Numbered from the stretch's first letter, positions 1-9,101 are shown. The stretch is DNA of 64,000 nucleotides from an uncultured Bacteroidales bacterium (GCA_934717185.1 CAKUYQ010000003.1:76033-140032), one strand, 5' to 3'. Numbers and translations are program-made. Notes: generated from the letters alone by a model not told the origin.

Positions 1-677
1 TGGATAGTATAACCCGAATCATCTGTCCATCCTGCGCTAATCACAGTACCGTCTAACACAGATGATACCACACTGTTCTTTTCTGCAGCAATATCTATAT
101 ACGGATGTCCTATCCCTGTATTGAACGGTTCCGTTACTATACCCCTTACAGGTGTAAAGAAGTGAAGGCCTTCTATCTGCTCTATCTTTCCCGGCCCTGT
201 TACAGAAGAGAGTTGTTCATCTTTTATTACCTGAAGTCTTAGCAGCGAATCCGCTTCGTGCAAAAGCCCCGGAGCATCATCAAGCGTTCCCAATGAATCT
301 GCAGAGACCTTTGCAACATTCATAAGGCTGTCTATATTTACCGGAGGCAAACCTTGTGAGATACGTTGTATGTTTATCAGCTGCAGACTCCATGTATTAA
401 GCTCGTTCTGTAAGGCCTCTAATTTAAGGGCATTCTGCACCAACTCCCTCCTTGTCTGGGCAGAGGGGTACCCGGGTATAAACTCCCTTAAAGAGGTAAA
501 AGAGATAAGAAGTGTTACTGAAACTATAAGGAAGATAACTGCAAGCACAATAGTCAAAAGAAAGAGTTTTCCATTGGACCTAAACACAAACAACTCTTCG
601 TGAGTAGTATCATTTGATATAGAAAACCTGTATTTATTGGACAATTTGCTCTTTTTGTCGTTATTAAGTTTTGCCAT
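1..677 (-). CDS. M23-family peptidase, C-terminus outside the window
   Basis: Read on the minus strand from an ATG at 677, the frame stays open to the window edge (about 225 residues). The product begins with a charged cytoplasmic stretch, then one membrane helix at about residues 36-56 (FLLTIVLAVIFLIVSVTLLI). A periplasmic region rich in Leu and Gln that could be coiled coil follows, and then the start of a lysostaphin-type M23 fold (PVRGIVTEPF, then HPYIDIA, which gives the HxxxD zinc ligands). Such proteins cut peptidoglycan cross-links, or act as inactive activators of amidases. The second HxH ligand pair lies beyond the window, so activity cannot be judged. It diverges from ruvX with about 30 bp between the two starts. 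Confidence 0.8.
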   Translation of the reverse strand, partial: MAKLNNDKKSKLSNKYRFSISNDTTHEELFVFRSNGKLFLLTIVLAVIFLIVSVTLLISFTSLREFIPGYPSAQTRRELVQNALKLEALQNELNTWSLQLINIQRISQGLPPVNIDSLMNVAKVSADSLGTLDDAPGLLHEADSLLRLQVIKDEQLSSVTGPGKIEQIEGLHFFTPVRGIVTEPFNTGIGHPYIDIAAEKNSVVSSVLDGTVISAGWTDDSGYTI

Positions 678-695
678 ATATTTTTAAATAAAAAC

Positions 696-703
696 TACCT
701 TTG
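696..703 (+). promoter_or_regulatory. Bacteroidetes -7 promoter element before ruvX
   Basis: TACCTTTG matches the Bacteroidetes sigma-ABfr core TAnnTTTG exactly and ends only 4 bases before the ruvX ATG. The transcript would therefore start at or next to the start codon. A TTG at 671-673 could be the -33 element, at a slightly long spacing. Confidence 0.55.
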
Positions 704-707
704 CACT

Positions 708-1130
708 ATGGAAAGGCTTATAGGTATAGATTACGGCAGAAAACGCGTGGGAGTTGCGGTAAGCGACCCCCTTGGCATATTTGCTTCTGCCTTGGACACT
801 GTTCCTGCTGCAAAGATAGTGGAATATCTTAATAAATATATTCAAAACAATAAAGTAAAGGCTTTTGTGGTGGGTTATCCCATGAATCTGAACAATAAAC
901 CATCTGAAGCGGCACACGATGTAGATCTGTTTCTGAAACAATTGCATAAAGCATTCCCGCAAATTCCGGTCATATTAGAGGATGAACGTTTTACATCTCA
1001 ATTGGCTATGCGCTCACTCATAGACAGCGGAGTAAAAAAGATGGACAGGAGAGAGAAGGGGGCTGTAGATAAGGTTTCGGCAGCCATTATCCTGCAGACA
1101 TACTTGGACCGGCCAAAAGACAAGCTATAA
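708..1130 (+). CDS. ruvX: RuvX/YqgF-family nuclease (pre-16S rRNA processing)
   Basis: This 140-residue RNase H-fold protein has the usual length for the family. It opens with the strand-one catalytic motif IGIDYGRKRVGVAVSD (Asp at about residue 8). It continues with VVGYPMNLN, the DERFTS motif (Asp/Glu at about 92-93) and a C-terminal AVDKVSAAIILQTYL, which holds the last acidic residue. Family members trim the 5' end of 16S rRNA and were earlier proposed as Holliday junction resolvases. The 3' end overlaps the convergent membrane-protein gene by 6 bp. No Shine-Dalgarno sequence is visible, as expected for a near-leaderless message. Confidence 0.93.
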   Translation: MERLIGIDYGRKRVGVAVSDPLGIFASALDTVPAAKIVEYLNKYIQNNKVKAFVVGYPMNLNNKPSEAAHDVDLFLKQLHKAFPQIPVILEDERFTSQLAMRSLIDSGVKKMDRREKGAVDKVSAAIILQTYLDRPKDKL

Positions 1131-1646
1131 CAGAAAGACAATCACAAGCAAAAAGGTTAGACAGTACCCTCCAAAAACGACAGCGCCAAATGTCCCTACA
1201 CTCCAATCCTTTACAGGAAATACAGCTTTGATTCTTGGTGAAGAGAGTAGTACGGCAATACATAGCAATGCCACAACAATATGCCATGTTGCAATACAGT
1301 GGTCGTATCCGGTCATGTACCCTAAGGCCGTATCCATTATAAGCATCACATTAAACATGACAGCAGAAATCACAGAATAAGTTCTCCTACTGTAAAAAGC
1401 CTCAAAACTATACAGCGCCATAAAGAGGAAAAACAGAGAATAGAGTGCAATCTGCAGATAGCTGAACGGGCCATAATAACCTTTCGCTACAGACCGCATT
1501 GCATTAACGACAATATATGCAGTCATTCCCACTAACTCAAACCACATGATAAGGTGCAACTCTATAGGGAGCGGCCTTTTAACAACTATAACCTCCATCT
1601 TTGTATCCAACTTCCTTCTCATAAAAAGTCTATCAAAAAAGCCCAT
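1125..1646 (-). CDS. Hypothetical multi-spanning membrane protein
   Basis: I do not recognise a named family. From the ATG at 1646 the product is 173 residues, with a basic cytoplasmic N-terminus (MGFFDRLFMRRK) and about five hydrophobic helices, the last at the extreme C-terminus (YCLTFLLVIVFLL). A GTG four codons upstream is possible, but the ATG lies downstream of a good promoter core (minus-strand TATCTTTG at 1669-1676). It is transcribed toward ruvX and overlaps its end by 6 bp. Confidence 0.7.
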   Translation of the reverse strand: MGFFDRLFMRRKLDTKMEVIVVKRPLPIELHLIMWFELVGMTAYIVVNAMRSVAKGYYGPFSYLQIALYSLFFLFMALYSFEAFYSRRTYSVISAVMFNVMLIMDTALGYMTGYDHCIATWHIVVALLCIAVLLSSPRIKAVFPVKDWSVGTFGAVVFGGYCLTFLLVIVFLL

Positions 1647-1668
1647 TAGAAATATCACTCAAACGCTG

Positions 1669-1676
1669 CAAAGATA
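1669..1676 (-). promoter_or_regulatory. TAnnTTTG promoter core for the 1125-1646 gene
   Basis: The minus strand reads TATCTTTG followed by CAGCG, the typical Bacteroidetes -7 core. It lies 22 bases upstream of the chosen ATG. Confidence 0.5.
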
Positions 1677-1760
1677 CAAAATATAACAAATTATGTAAAA
1701 AAGTTAATTCAATCTGTAAGATGTTTAACCCTCCATATCACAAGCTCCCTAATTTTTTTG

Positions 1761-1768
1761 TACTTTTG
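1761..1768 (+). promoter_or_regulatory. TAnnTTTG promoter core before the polyferredoxin gene
   Basis: TACTTTTG matches the core. It would give a leader of about 85 bases to the ATG at 1857. Just downstream lie one copy of the dispersed TTGTCGGGAA motif (minus strand, 1771-1780) and a short inverted repeat CCTC/GAGG (1786-1800). Confidence 0.45.
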
Positions 1769-1856
1769 TCTTCCCGACAAAGACTCCTCTCATTTGAGGA
1801 ACTTGTAGGTGAGCCGAAATAAAAATAATACAAAACGACAATAAAAAGCAAGACCT

Positions 1857-3371
1857 ATGCTTAAAAAAATCAGAGTAACAATAGCAGCTCTGTCATTCCT
1901 CATTGTGACCCTGCTATTTCTGGATTTTACCGGAACAATCCATCTGTGGTTTGGATGGATGGCCAAGATCCAGTTCCTACCGGCAGTACTCGCCCTTAAT
2001 GTTGGTGTTGTACTGTTTTTAATTATCCTTACACTGCTGTTTGGAAGGGTGTATTGCTCAGTTATATGTCCGTTGGGCATTATGCAGGATATTGTATCTT
2101 GGATAAGCGGAAAGAGAAAGGGCAAAAAACTGCGTTTTTCATACTCTCCGCAGTTAAAATGGTTCAGATACGGTTTCCTTGTGCTGTTTTTGGTAGCATT
2201 AGTGGCCGGAATAGGCTCTATTGCCGCACTGCTTGCCCCTTACAGTTCTTACGGAAGAATTGCAAGTAACCTGTTTGCACCTGTTTACGCATGGGGCAAC
2301 AACATATTGGCATACTTTGCGGAGCGTGCAGACAGCTACGCATTTTATGAAAAAGAGATATGGCTAAAGAGCCTGCCTACATTTATCATTGCAGCCATTA
2401 CCTTTATTATAATAGTAACACTCTCATGGAAAAACGGCAGGACCTACTGCAACACTGTATGCCCGGTTGGAACAGTATTAGGTTTTCTCTCTAAATTCTC
2501 GCTATTCCGCCCCGTAATCAATCATGAGAAATGCAAATCCTGCGGACTATGTGCAAAGAAATGCAAGGCATCATGCATAGACTCCAAGAATGAAAAGATA
2601 GATTATTCAAGATGTGTTACCTGTTTCAACTGTATTGAAAACTGCAAACAGGGGGCAATAAGCTATACAATGAGAAGAGACAGAGCCACAAAGGCAAAGG
2701 CAGAGGCAGAAGCGACATCATCAAAAGCAACTCAAAGCAGCACAAGCAATTCACGCAGGACATTCCTTACCGGTGCCGGAGTACTCATTGGCACTGCTGC
2801 GGTCAAAGCTCAGGAGACAAAGGTAGACGGCGGGTTGGCTGTAATATTAGACAAGAACGTTCCTAAAAGGGCCACACCTATAGTACCTCCGGGAGCCGAA
2901 AGTCTCAAACATTTCAGACAGCACTGTACGGGTTGCCAGCTTTGTGTTTCGGTATGCCCCAACAATGTACTGAGGCCATCTACAGATCTTACATCCATGA
3001 TGCAACCCGAATCCTCTTACGAGCGCGGCTATTGCAGGCCCGAGTGTACAAAATGTTCCGAGGTTTGTCCTGCAGGCGCCATTAAAAAGATTGCAAAGGA
3101 GGATAAGTCGTCAACACAGATAGGCCATGCCGTATGGGTTAAAAAGAACTGTATCCCTGTTACGGACGGTGTAAAATGCGGAAACTGCGCAAGACACTGC
3201 CCTGTAGGGGCTATAAAGATGGTTGCTTTGAGTCCCGACAACAAAGAGCTTAGGGTTCCTGTTGTGAACGAAGAGCGCTGTATAGGGTGCGGAGCCTGTG
3301 AGAATCTTTGTCCGGCAAGGCCGTTTAGTGCTATATATGTAGAGGGGCATGAGGTTCACAAAATTAATTAG
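1857..3371 (+). CDS. NapH-like membrane polyferredoxin fused to a NapG/NapF-like ferredoxin domain
   Basis: The 504-residue protein has two halves. The first is a NapH/MauN-type membrane unit with about four helices and two CxxxCP motifs (CSVICPLG near residue 68, CNTVCPVG near 200). These are followed by two ferredoxin motifs (CKSCGLCAKKC, CVTCFNCIENC). A twin-arginine-like SRRTFLTGAG near residue 300 then begins a second half with further clusters (CTGCQLCVSVCP, CTKCSEVCP, CGNCARHCP, CIGCGACENLCP). It probably passes electrons between the quinone pool and a periplasmic partner. The next gene encodes an exported iron-sulfur aldo/keto reductase on the same strand, a plausible acceptor. The domains are clear; the physiological substrate is not. 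Confidence 0.85.
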   Translation: MLKKIRVTIAALSFLIVTLLFLDFTGTIHLWFGWMAKIQFLPAVLALNVGVVLFLIILTLLFGRVYCSVICPLGIMQDIVSWISGKRKGKKLRFSYSPQLKWFRYGFLVLFLVALVAGIGSIAALLAPYSSYGRIASNLFAPVYAWGNNILAYFAERADSYAFYEKEIWLKSLPTFIIAAITFIIIVTLSWKNGRTYCNTVCPVGTVLGFLSKFSLFRPVINHEKCKSCGLCAKKCKASCIDSKNEKIDYSRCVTCFNCIENCKQGAISYTMRRDRATKAKAEAEATSSKATQSSTSNSRRTFLTGAGVLIGTAAVKAQETKVDGGLAVILDKNVPKRATPIVPPGAESLKHFRQHCTGCQLCVSVCPNNVLRPSTDLTSMMQPESSYERGYCRPECTKCSEVCPAGAIKKIAKEDKSSTQIGHAVWVKKNCIPVTDGVKCGNCARHCPVGAIKMVALSPDNKELRVPVVNEERCIGCGACENLCPARPFSAIYVEGHEVHKIN

Positions 3372-3380
3372 CTAAAAATG

Positions 3381-3459
3381 TAATTTCTGCGTTATACCCA
3401 ACTTTTCCATCCTCACGTAACTTTAGTACGCTCCGGTGTAGAAAGTTGTGCAAGCCTTG
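3381..3459 (-). repeat. Hairpin repeat, copy A
   Basis: On the minus strand this begins CAAGGCTTGC and ends TATAACGCAGAAATTA. It forms nested stems: AACTTTC with AAAAGTT, CC with GG, and CGTACT with AGTTACG. It shares borders and stem layout with copies B (42577-42658), C (45788-45868) and D (45910-45990). It lies between the polyferredoxin and reductase genes and could terminate or stabilise the upstream message. Confidence 0.7.
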
Positions 3460-3511
3460 AAATTCCTATTTTTATCTAATTAATAGTAAAGAAGGATAGC
3501 TTTGGCTATTT

Positions 3512-3575
3512 TTAGTGTATAGAGAGTAAAGAGAGTAAAAAAAGTAAAAAAGCTAAAGCAAGTATAAACTAAATA
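3512..3575. repeat. Intergenic GAGAGTAAA-type tract
   Basis: This purine-rich tract (TATAGAGAGTAAAGAGAGTAA and similar, ending AAAGCTAAAGC) belongs to the composite intergenic repeat family seen throughout the window, here with the TTTACTCTC module on the opposite strand. It directly precedes the reductase start at 3586. No clear promoter core is visible inside it. Confidence 0.5.
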
Positions 3576-3585
3576 ATGGAATACA

Positions 3586-5001
3586 ATGAATACTAACAAT
3601 ATAGACAACAATCGCCGCGACTTCCTAAAGAAGGTTGGAGTTGGAGCAGCGGCTTCTGCAGTTGTTTTGTCGGGATGCGGATCAGACAAAAACCCCGCAA
3701 ACGGCGAGAGCATAACTGCTCAGGGAGAGATTCCAAAAGACCAGATGACATACCGCACAAATCCAAAGACAGGAGAAAAGGTTTCGCTCCTTGGATACGG
3801 CTGTATGAGATGGCCTACCAAAAAGATTGAGAAAGAGGATGGTACCACAGACGAGGTTATAGATCAGGAGATGGTTAACCGCCTAATTGATACCGCACTT
3901 GAACATGGTGTAAACTACATAGATACATCTCCGGCTTACTGCAAGGGAAAGTCTGAGGAGGCTACAGGCATTGCCCTTAAACGACATCCAAGGGACAAGT
4001 TCTTCATAGCAACCAAACTCTCCAACTTCTCCCCTGCAACGTGGACAAGAGAGGCATCGCTAAACATATACTACAAGTCATTTAAGGAGCTTCAGGTAGA
4101 TTATATAGACTATATGCTTCTTCACGGCGTTGGAATGGGCGGTGGTATGGAGGAGTACGAGCAGAGATATGTGAACAACGGTATTTTAGACTTTTTGCTT
4201 AAGGAGCGCGAAGCCGGACGTATACGTAATCTTGGATTCTCATACCATGGAGATATAAAGGTATTCGATTACCTGCTCTCAAAGCACGATGAATACAAAT
4301 GGGACTTTGTACAGATTCAGATGAACTATTTGGACTGGAAGCACGCAAAAGAGATTAATCCAAGAAATACAAATGCGGAATATCTTTACGGTGAACTCGC
4401 AAAGAGAAATATTCCGGTTGTCATTATGGAGCCGCTTTTGGGGGGACGTCTCTCAAAGGTTACAGACAGCGTAATGGAAAGACTCAAATCTCGTGAACCG
4501 GAAAGAAGCGTGGCTTCATGGGCATTCAGGTTTAACGGTACTCACGAACATGTCCTTACCGTTTTGAGCGGAATGACCTATATGGAGCATCTTGAGGATA
4601 ACCTGCGTACATTCTGCCCACTCAAGCCACTTAACGACGAGGAGATGCAGTATCTGTACGATACCGCAGACCTTATGATGCAGTACCCTACCATTCCATG
4701 TAATGATTGTAAATACTGTATGCCATGCCCTTACGGTTTGGATATTCCAAGTATCCTCACTCACTACAACAAATGTGTAAATGAGGGTAATATCTCTAAA
4801 AGCGGGCAGGATGAGAATTACAGAGAGGCAAGAAGGGCATTCCTTATAGGATATGACCGTTCTGTTCCAAAACTCAGACAGGCAGATCACTGTATAGGGT
4901 GCGGGCAATGCATGCCTCACTGTCCTCAGTCCATTAATATTCCAAAGGAGATGATGAGGATTAACAGGTATGTTGAGAAGCTGAAACAGGGGACTCTGTA
5001 A
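3586..5001 (+). CDS. Exported aldo/keto reductase with C-terminal [4Fe-4S] ferredoxin domain
   Basis: The N-terminus carries a twin-arginine motif (NRRDFLKKVG) and a lipobox-like LSGC near residue 31, so the protein is probably exported folded and possibly lipid-anchored. Residues of about 50-350 are an aldo/keto reductase barrel (NYIDTSPAY, FIATKLSNFS, DYIDYMLLHG, LGFSYHG). The C-terminus adds CNDCKYCMPCPYGLDIP and CIGCGQCMPHCPQSINIP, binding sites for iron-sulfur clusters. In the family these domains let a reductase draw electrons from a ferredoxin-type chain. The adjacent polyferredoxin gene supports such a pair. The substrate is unknown. Confidence 0.88.
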   Translation: MNTNNIDNNRRDFLKKVGVGAAASAVVLSGCGSDKNPANGESITAQGEIPKDQMTYRTNPKTGEKVSLLGYGCMRWPTKKIEKEDGTTDEVIDQEMVNRLIDTALEHGVNYIDTSPAYCKGKSEEATGIALKRHPRDKFFIATKLSNFSPATWTREASLNIYYKSFKELQVDYIDYMLLHGVGMGGGMEEYEQRYVNNGILDFLLKEREAGRIRNLGFSYHGDIKVFDYLLSKHDEYKWDFVQIQMNYLDWKHAKEINPRNTNAEYLYGELAKRNIPVVIMEPLLGGRLSKVTDSVMERLKSREPERSVASWAFRFNGTHEHVLTVLSGMTYMEHLEDNLRTFCPLKPLNDEEMQYLYDTADLMMQYPTIPCNDCKYCMPCPYGLDIPSILTHYNKCVNEGNISKSGQDENYREARRAFLIGYDRSVPKLRQADHCIGCGQCMPHCPQSINIPKEMMRINRYVEKLKQGTL

Positions 5002-5004
5002 GGC

Positions 5005-5080
5005 TTTGGCATTGGCGTTGGCGTTAGCTTTGGCATTGGCTAAAGCGTTGGCTTAACTAAGCTGACGCCAACGCCAAAGC
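5005..5080. repeat. GGCNTTGGC/GCCAACGCC composite tract acting as a shared terminator
   Basis: This region is built of 6-base steps (TTGGCA, TTGGCG, TTAGCT) on the left and their complement on the right (GACGCC, AACGCC, AAAGC), so the whole can fold into one long imperfect hairpin. It fills the gap between two convergent genes (ends 5001 and 5081). A bidirectional terminator is the simplest role. The same steps recur at 34918-35160, 41779-41928, 48410-48605, 51800-52020, 56195-56341 and 58945-59090. Confidence 0.7.
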
Positions 5081-5638
5081 TTATAAACATTTTTCGTAGG
5101 CAATCCGCGGAGTTCCGTCCTTAACCGTAATCTCACCGCATTGAGTAAAATTACCTTTTATAAAGATACGCCTCATTGCAACATTGTCGAAATTGGTATC
5201 TACTCTGAATGCAGTCACACCCTCCGTGCGGGCAAGTTCCTCCACGCGCTGCATAAAGATTGTCGCCACACCCATATTCTTATATTTGTCAGATACGGCA
5301 AGTCTGTGAAGAACAACATAATTCCCATTAGTAAGCCATTTCCCCTTTATCATTGCATAATTGGGTTCACCGTCAAAAACCACAGCTCCGTATGCCATTA
5401 CCTCATCTTTGAAAGATTCTCTGTCTCTGTACAAAACATATCCATAGCCTTTATCTATATCATACTCAATATCAACTGGTAACGGATATTCCTCCGTCCA
5501 TTGGCGTCGTCCCTCTCTGCGCATCATCTCCTTTGCCTGAAGCATTATTTCCCATATTTTGCCCAAATCTGAATGCAAAGCCTTTCTAAGTTTATATTCA
5601 GCCCTGATGTTGTCTTGTAAAAACAGTAACCCTTTCAT
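5081..5638 (-). CDS. GNAT-family N-acetyltransferase
   Basis: The 185-residue protein carries a GNAT fold. The acetyl-CoA binding motif A is seen as LHRLAVSDKYKNMGVATIF (about residues 109-127), and motif B near NFDNVAMRRIFIKGNF. An aromatic N-terminal segment with a glycine-rich GYGYVLYRD strand precedes it. The substrate cannot be inferred from the sequence. It is convergent with the reductase gene and shares the repeat-type terminator. Confidence 0.8.
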   Translation of the reverse strand: MKGLLFLQDNIRAEYKLRKALHSDLGKIWEIMLQAKEMMRREGRRQWTEEYPLPVDIEYDIDKGYGYVLYRDRESFKDEVMAYGAVVFDGEPNYAMIKGKWLTNGNYVVLHRLAVSDKYKNMGVATIFMQRVEELARTEGVTAFRVDTNFDNVAMRRIFIKGNFTQCGEITVKDGTPRIAYEKCL

Positions 5639-5713
5639 AAATCATCTAATATTTGTCGGGATGCAATTTACAAAAAAAATAGTATCTTTACGCGTTTCAA
5701 AGTAAGTTTAGAG

Positions 5714-6286
5714 ATGATATTACCTATATATGTATACGGTAGCGAGGTCTTGAGAGAGCAAGCTGCCAAGTTGGATTATAAGAATGAGGAGTTGCAAAAG
5801 GAGCTTAAAGAGCTAATTCCCAACATGTTTGAAACAATGGAAAATTCAGATGGGGTTGGTTTGGCAGCACCTCAGATAGGAAAATCCATCCAGCTTCTAG
5901 TAATAGACGGTTCTCCGCTGCAGGAGGATATGCCGGATCTTAAGGGATTCAGATTTGCAATGATTAATCCCGAGGTCGTTGAGGAGAGCGAGGAGACGGC
6001 AGAATATTCCGAAGGGTGCCTTAGTGTTCCGGATATTCATGCAGATGTGATAAGGCCTGCAAGAATCAAGGTGCGTTACATAGATGAGAACTTTGAAGAG
6101 GTTGAGAGGGAATTCAACAATTTCGGGTGCAGAATTGTACAACATGAGATGGATCATCTTAAAGGGATTCTGTTCACCGACAAAGTAAGCCAGATTAGAA
6201 AGAAGCTTATAGCAGGCAAGCTCAACAACATAGCTAACGGAAAGGTGAGGACGAATTACAAAATTGTTAGAAAACCAAAGAGATAA
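5714..6286 (+). CDS. def: Peptide deformylase
   Basis: All three signature motifs of this iron/zinc enzyme are present in the 190-residue product: GVGLAAPQIG (about residue 46), EGCLSVP with the metal-binding Cys (about 98), and HEMDHLKG, which supplies two His ligands and the catalytic Glu (about 140). It removes the formyl group from nascent N-terminal methionine. A TATCTTTA promoter-like core lies about 30 bases upstream. The phosphohexomutase gene follows 41 bp downstream and may be cotranscribed. Confidence 0.96.
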   Translation: MILPIYVYGSEVLREQAAKLDYKNEELQKELKELIPNMFETMENSDGVGLAAPQIGKSIQLLVIDGSPLQEDMPDLKGFRFAMINPEVVEESEETAEYSEGCLSVPDIHADVIRPARIKVRYIDENFEEVEREFNNFGCRIVQHEMDHLKGILFTDKVSQIRKKLIAGKLNNIANGKVRTNYKIVRKPKR

Positions 6287-6327
6287 TATTAACGGCGAAA
6301 AAATTGTAAAAGAGAGGAGGAAACAAT

Positions 6328-7683
6328 ATGGGTGCATTTCACGCATACGATATAAGAGGTGTTTACAACAAGGACTTCAACAAAGAGACAGCATATAAAG
6401 TGGGTTATTTTATCCCTAAGCTGTTAGAAACAGATAAAGTATTGGTTGGTAGGGATGTAAGGGAATCATCACCTGAGATTAGAGAGTATCTGATAAAGGG
6501 TATTACAGACGCGGGGGCCAATGTAGCAGATCTTGGTTTAGCCACAACCCCTATGGTGTATTGGGCAACAGCAAAATACGGATTCAAAGCGTCTGTGCAG
6601 ATTACGGCATCTCACAACCCGCGTGAGTACAACGGTATGAAGGTCTCAACAACCAATGCACTTCCGGTGGGTTTGGACAACGGTCTCGGACAGATTCAAA
6701 GCTGGATAGAGAATAACGAGCCTATTATTCCGGCCACACAAAAGGGAACAGTTGAAAAACTCAATATAATTAATGAATATGTAAAATTTCAGTTGCAATA
6801 TAAAGAAGACTACTCCAACCTCTCCATAGGAGTTGACATTTCCAACGGAATGGCAGGTCTGTTCATAAAGGATATTCTTGGAACAGGCAAAAATCTTCAT
6901 TATATCTTTTCTGAATTGGACGGCACTTTTCCAAATCACGAGGCCAATCCGCTTATTCCAAAGAACGTAGAGGCTCTCAAGGAGCTTGTACGTAAAGAGG
7001 GATGCGATATTGGCGTTATCTACGACGGAGATGCAGACCGTGTAATGTTCGTAGACGAGAACAGCAGATTCATCTCTCCGGATTTGATTATTGCTCTTCT
7101 TGGAAATTACTGGTTTGGAAAAAGAAATATGAAAGGCACTGTCCTTCAGGATATAAGAAGTTCCAAAGCTGTTGGAGAGTATCTCAAGGAGAGGTTTGGA
7201 GCTAATATGTACACATGGAAGGTTGGGCGTGCATTTGCAGCAAGAAAACTTAGAGAGATAGACGGTTTGTATGGAGGTGAGCTTGCAGGGCACTACTACT
7301 TTAAAGAGTTCTTCTATTCAGACAGCGGAGTAATGGCATCACTTATTGTTTTGGATATAGTATCTGAACTGAAGGCCAAAGGGATAAAATTCTCTCAAGC
7401 CATTGCAGAGATAGAGAGATACAAGAACTCTGGGGAGATAAACTTTAAATTAGAGAGCAAGCAGGAGGCAATGGAGGCTGTAAAGGACTACTTTATGAAT
7501 GCAGAAAAGTCTACTGCATTTATGGATTTTGACGGTTACAGAGTTGAATTTCCAGATTGGTGGTTTAATATAAGACCCTCTAATACAGAACCTTATTTAA
7601 GATTCATTGCAGAGGCTAAAACAGATGAATTACTAAATGAAAAGGTTGCCAAGGCAGAGGAGATTATAAAGAGGTTCAAATAA
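6328..7683 (+). CDS. Phosphomannomutase/phosphoglucomutase
   Basis: This 451-residue alpha-D-phosphohexomutase shows the phosphoserine loop TASHNPREYNGMK (about residue 92), the metal loop DGDADR (about 233), the sugar-binding loop GGELAGHYYF (about 315) and the phosphate-binding RPSNTEPYLR (about 424). It interconverts hexose 1- and 6-phosphates for nucleotide-sugar supply. The sequence alone does not fix Glc or Man preference. A strong AGGAGG Shine-Dalgarno sequence precedes the ATG (about 6315), which is unusual beside the weak ribosome sites of its neighbours. Confidence 0.9.
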   Translation: MGAFHAYDIRGVYNKDFNKETAYKVGYFIPKLLETDKVLVGRDVRESSPEIREYLIKGITDAGANVADLGLATTPMVYWATAKYGFKASVQITASHNPREYNGMKVSTTNALPVGLDNGLGQIQSWIENNEPIIPATQKGTVEKLNIINEYVKFQLQYKEDYSNLSIGVDISNGMAGLFIKDILGTGKNLHYIFSELDGTFPNHEANPLIPKNVEALKELVRKEGCDIGVIYDGDADRVMFVDENSRFISPDLIIALLGNYWFGKRNMKGTVLQDIRSSKAVGEYLKERFGANMYTWKVGRAFAARKLREIDGLYGGELAGHYYFKEFFYSDSGVMASLIVLDIVSELKAKGIKFSQAIAEIERYKNSGEINFKLESKQEAMEAVKDYFMNAEKSTAFMDFDGYRVEFPDWWFNIRPSNTEPYLRFIAEAKTDELLNEKVAKAEEIIKRFK

Positions 7684-7691
7684 CAGCGGTA

Positions 7692-9101
7692 TTGGATAAA
7701 GTTACGAGATACTTGTCATTGGATTTATTGCGCGGTATCACCATCTTTGGAATGGTGTTCTGCGCAATAATTCCTTACGGGGTACTTCCTGCATGGATGT
7801 ATCATATACAGAATCCGCCACCAACGCATGAGCTTGATATGACAATAGCGGGGCTCAGTTGGGTGGATATGGTATTTCCCATATTCATATTCTGCATGGG
7901 AGCCTCCATTCCAATGGCAGGTAGAGCCAAAATTGCAGGCGGAATAACGGCAAAAGGATATGTAACTGAGGTACTTGAAAGATTTGTAATGCTATGGATG
8001 TTCTCATATCTCTATGTTTTCTTAAACTACAGTACCAACACCGCCCCCTCTGGCACAGCATATAACACATATCTCACATCTGCACTTACAATAGCCGGAT
8101 TCCTTGCTCTGTTCCCGCTCTACATGGTATTCAAAGGGAGATCCAAACGGTTTGTTTGCAGTATGCGAATATTGGGTATAGCGCTCTGTCTAAGCATTAT
8201 AGCAATAGGGCACTACTGCTTTAACGAAACCATAAATGTACAGAGGCGCGGCATAATAATCTTTTTATTGGCCTTTCTATACCTTTTTGGAGCCTTAATC
8301 TGGTACTTCACAAGAGATTCCTACAGAAACCGAGCCCTTGTATTTGGGATAGTTCTTGCAATAACAATGGCATCTATGTATGAGAATATGCCAACAATCA
8401 CATACGCCAACCCAAACATACGCTGGTGGTTCAATGTAGAATATATATACTTTCTTCTGCTACTCATTCCGGCAACCTTTATTGGAGACACATTGCAAAA
8501 GAGATTCTCCGCCGGGGAGGATATTTATAAAGAGCTTGTAAATAAGAAGATGCACCTTTTCTTCCCGACAATTCTCGTATTGGTTATATGGGTTATCTTT
8601 TCCGTTTATATGCGTTGGTACTGGTTGTCACTTATTGTGAGCGCAGGTTTTATGATTCTGTTATGGCTATTTGTAAAGAGATACTTTACCCAATACAAGA
8701 CACTGTTTGCCACTGCCGCCTATCTGCTTATCATAGGGTTGATTTTGGATCCCATAGACGGTGGTCTTAAAAAGGTTCCCTGCACCATACAGTACTGTTT
8801 TGCAACATGCGCTTTAAGTATCCTTCTGCTCATGTTCTGCGACTATGTGTGCAAGTTTATACCCGGTTCTCTACTTGTAAAGGTTTTTACAGGAGCAGGG
8901 AAAAACCCGCTGATGAGCTATATAGCGTTTGATTCGTTTATGATGCCGCTTATGAAACTCACAGGATTCATTTATCTGTACAAGATGGCCTATCCTGCCG
9001 GAATGCACGGTTTGGGTATATTAAGAGCGGCTGTTATTGTTTTCTTTACTATGTGGTGTGTGAGCTTGTTATCTAAAAGACAAATATTTTGGAAAGCATA
9101 A
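7692..9101 (+). CDS. DUF5009/HGSNAT-like membrane acyltransferase
   Basis: The product begins RYLSLDLLRGITIFGMV, the hallmark of the heparan-alpha-glucosaminide N-acetyltransferase-like group. It then has about ten or eleven membrane helices, a FPIFIFCMGASIPM segment and a late GAGKNPLMSYIAFD segment. Related proteins transfer acetyl groups across the membrane onto glycans. The best-placed start is a TTG at 7692, eight bases after the mutase stop, since no upstream ATG exists in frame; the exact start is uncertain. Coupling with the mutase suggests a role in surface sugar chemistry. Confidence 0.78.
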   Translation: MDKVTRYLSLDLLRGITIFGMVFCAIIPYGVLPAWMYHIQNPPPTHELDMTIAGLSWVDMVFPIFIFCMGASIPMAGRAKIAGGITAKGYVTEVLERFVMLWMFSYLYVFLNYSTNTAPSGTAYNTYLTSALTIAGFLALFPLYMVFKGRSKRFVCSMRILGIALCLSIIAIGHYCFNETINVQRRGIIIFLLAFLYLFGALIWYFTRDSYRNRALVFGIVLAITMASMYENMPTITYANPNIRWWFNVEYIYFLLLLIPATFIGDTLQKRFSAGEDIYKELVNKKMHLFFPTILVLVIWVIFSVYMRWYWLSLIVSAGFMILLWLFVKRYFTQYKTLFATAAYLLIIGLILDPIDGGLKKVPCTIQYCFATCALSILLLMFCDYVCKFIPGSLLVKVFTGAGKNPLMSYIAFDSFMMPLMKLTGFIYLYKMAYPAGMHGLGILRAAVIVFFTMWCVSLLSKRQIFWKA

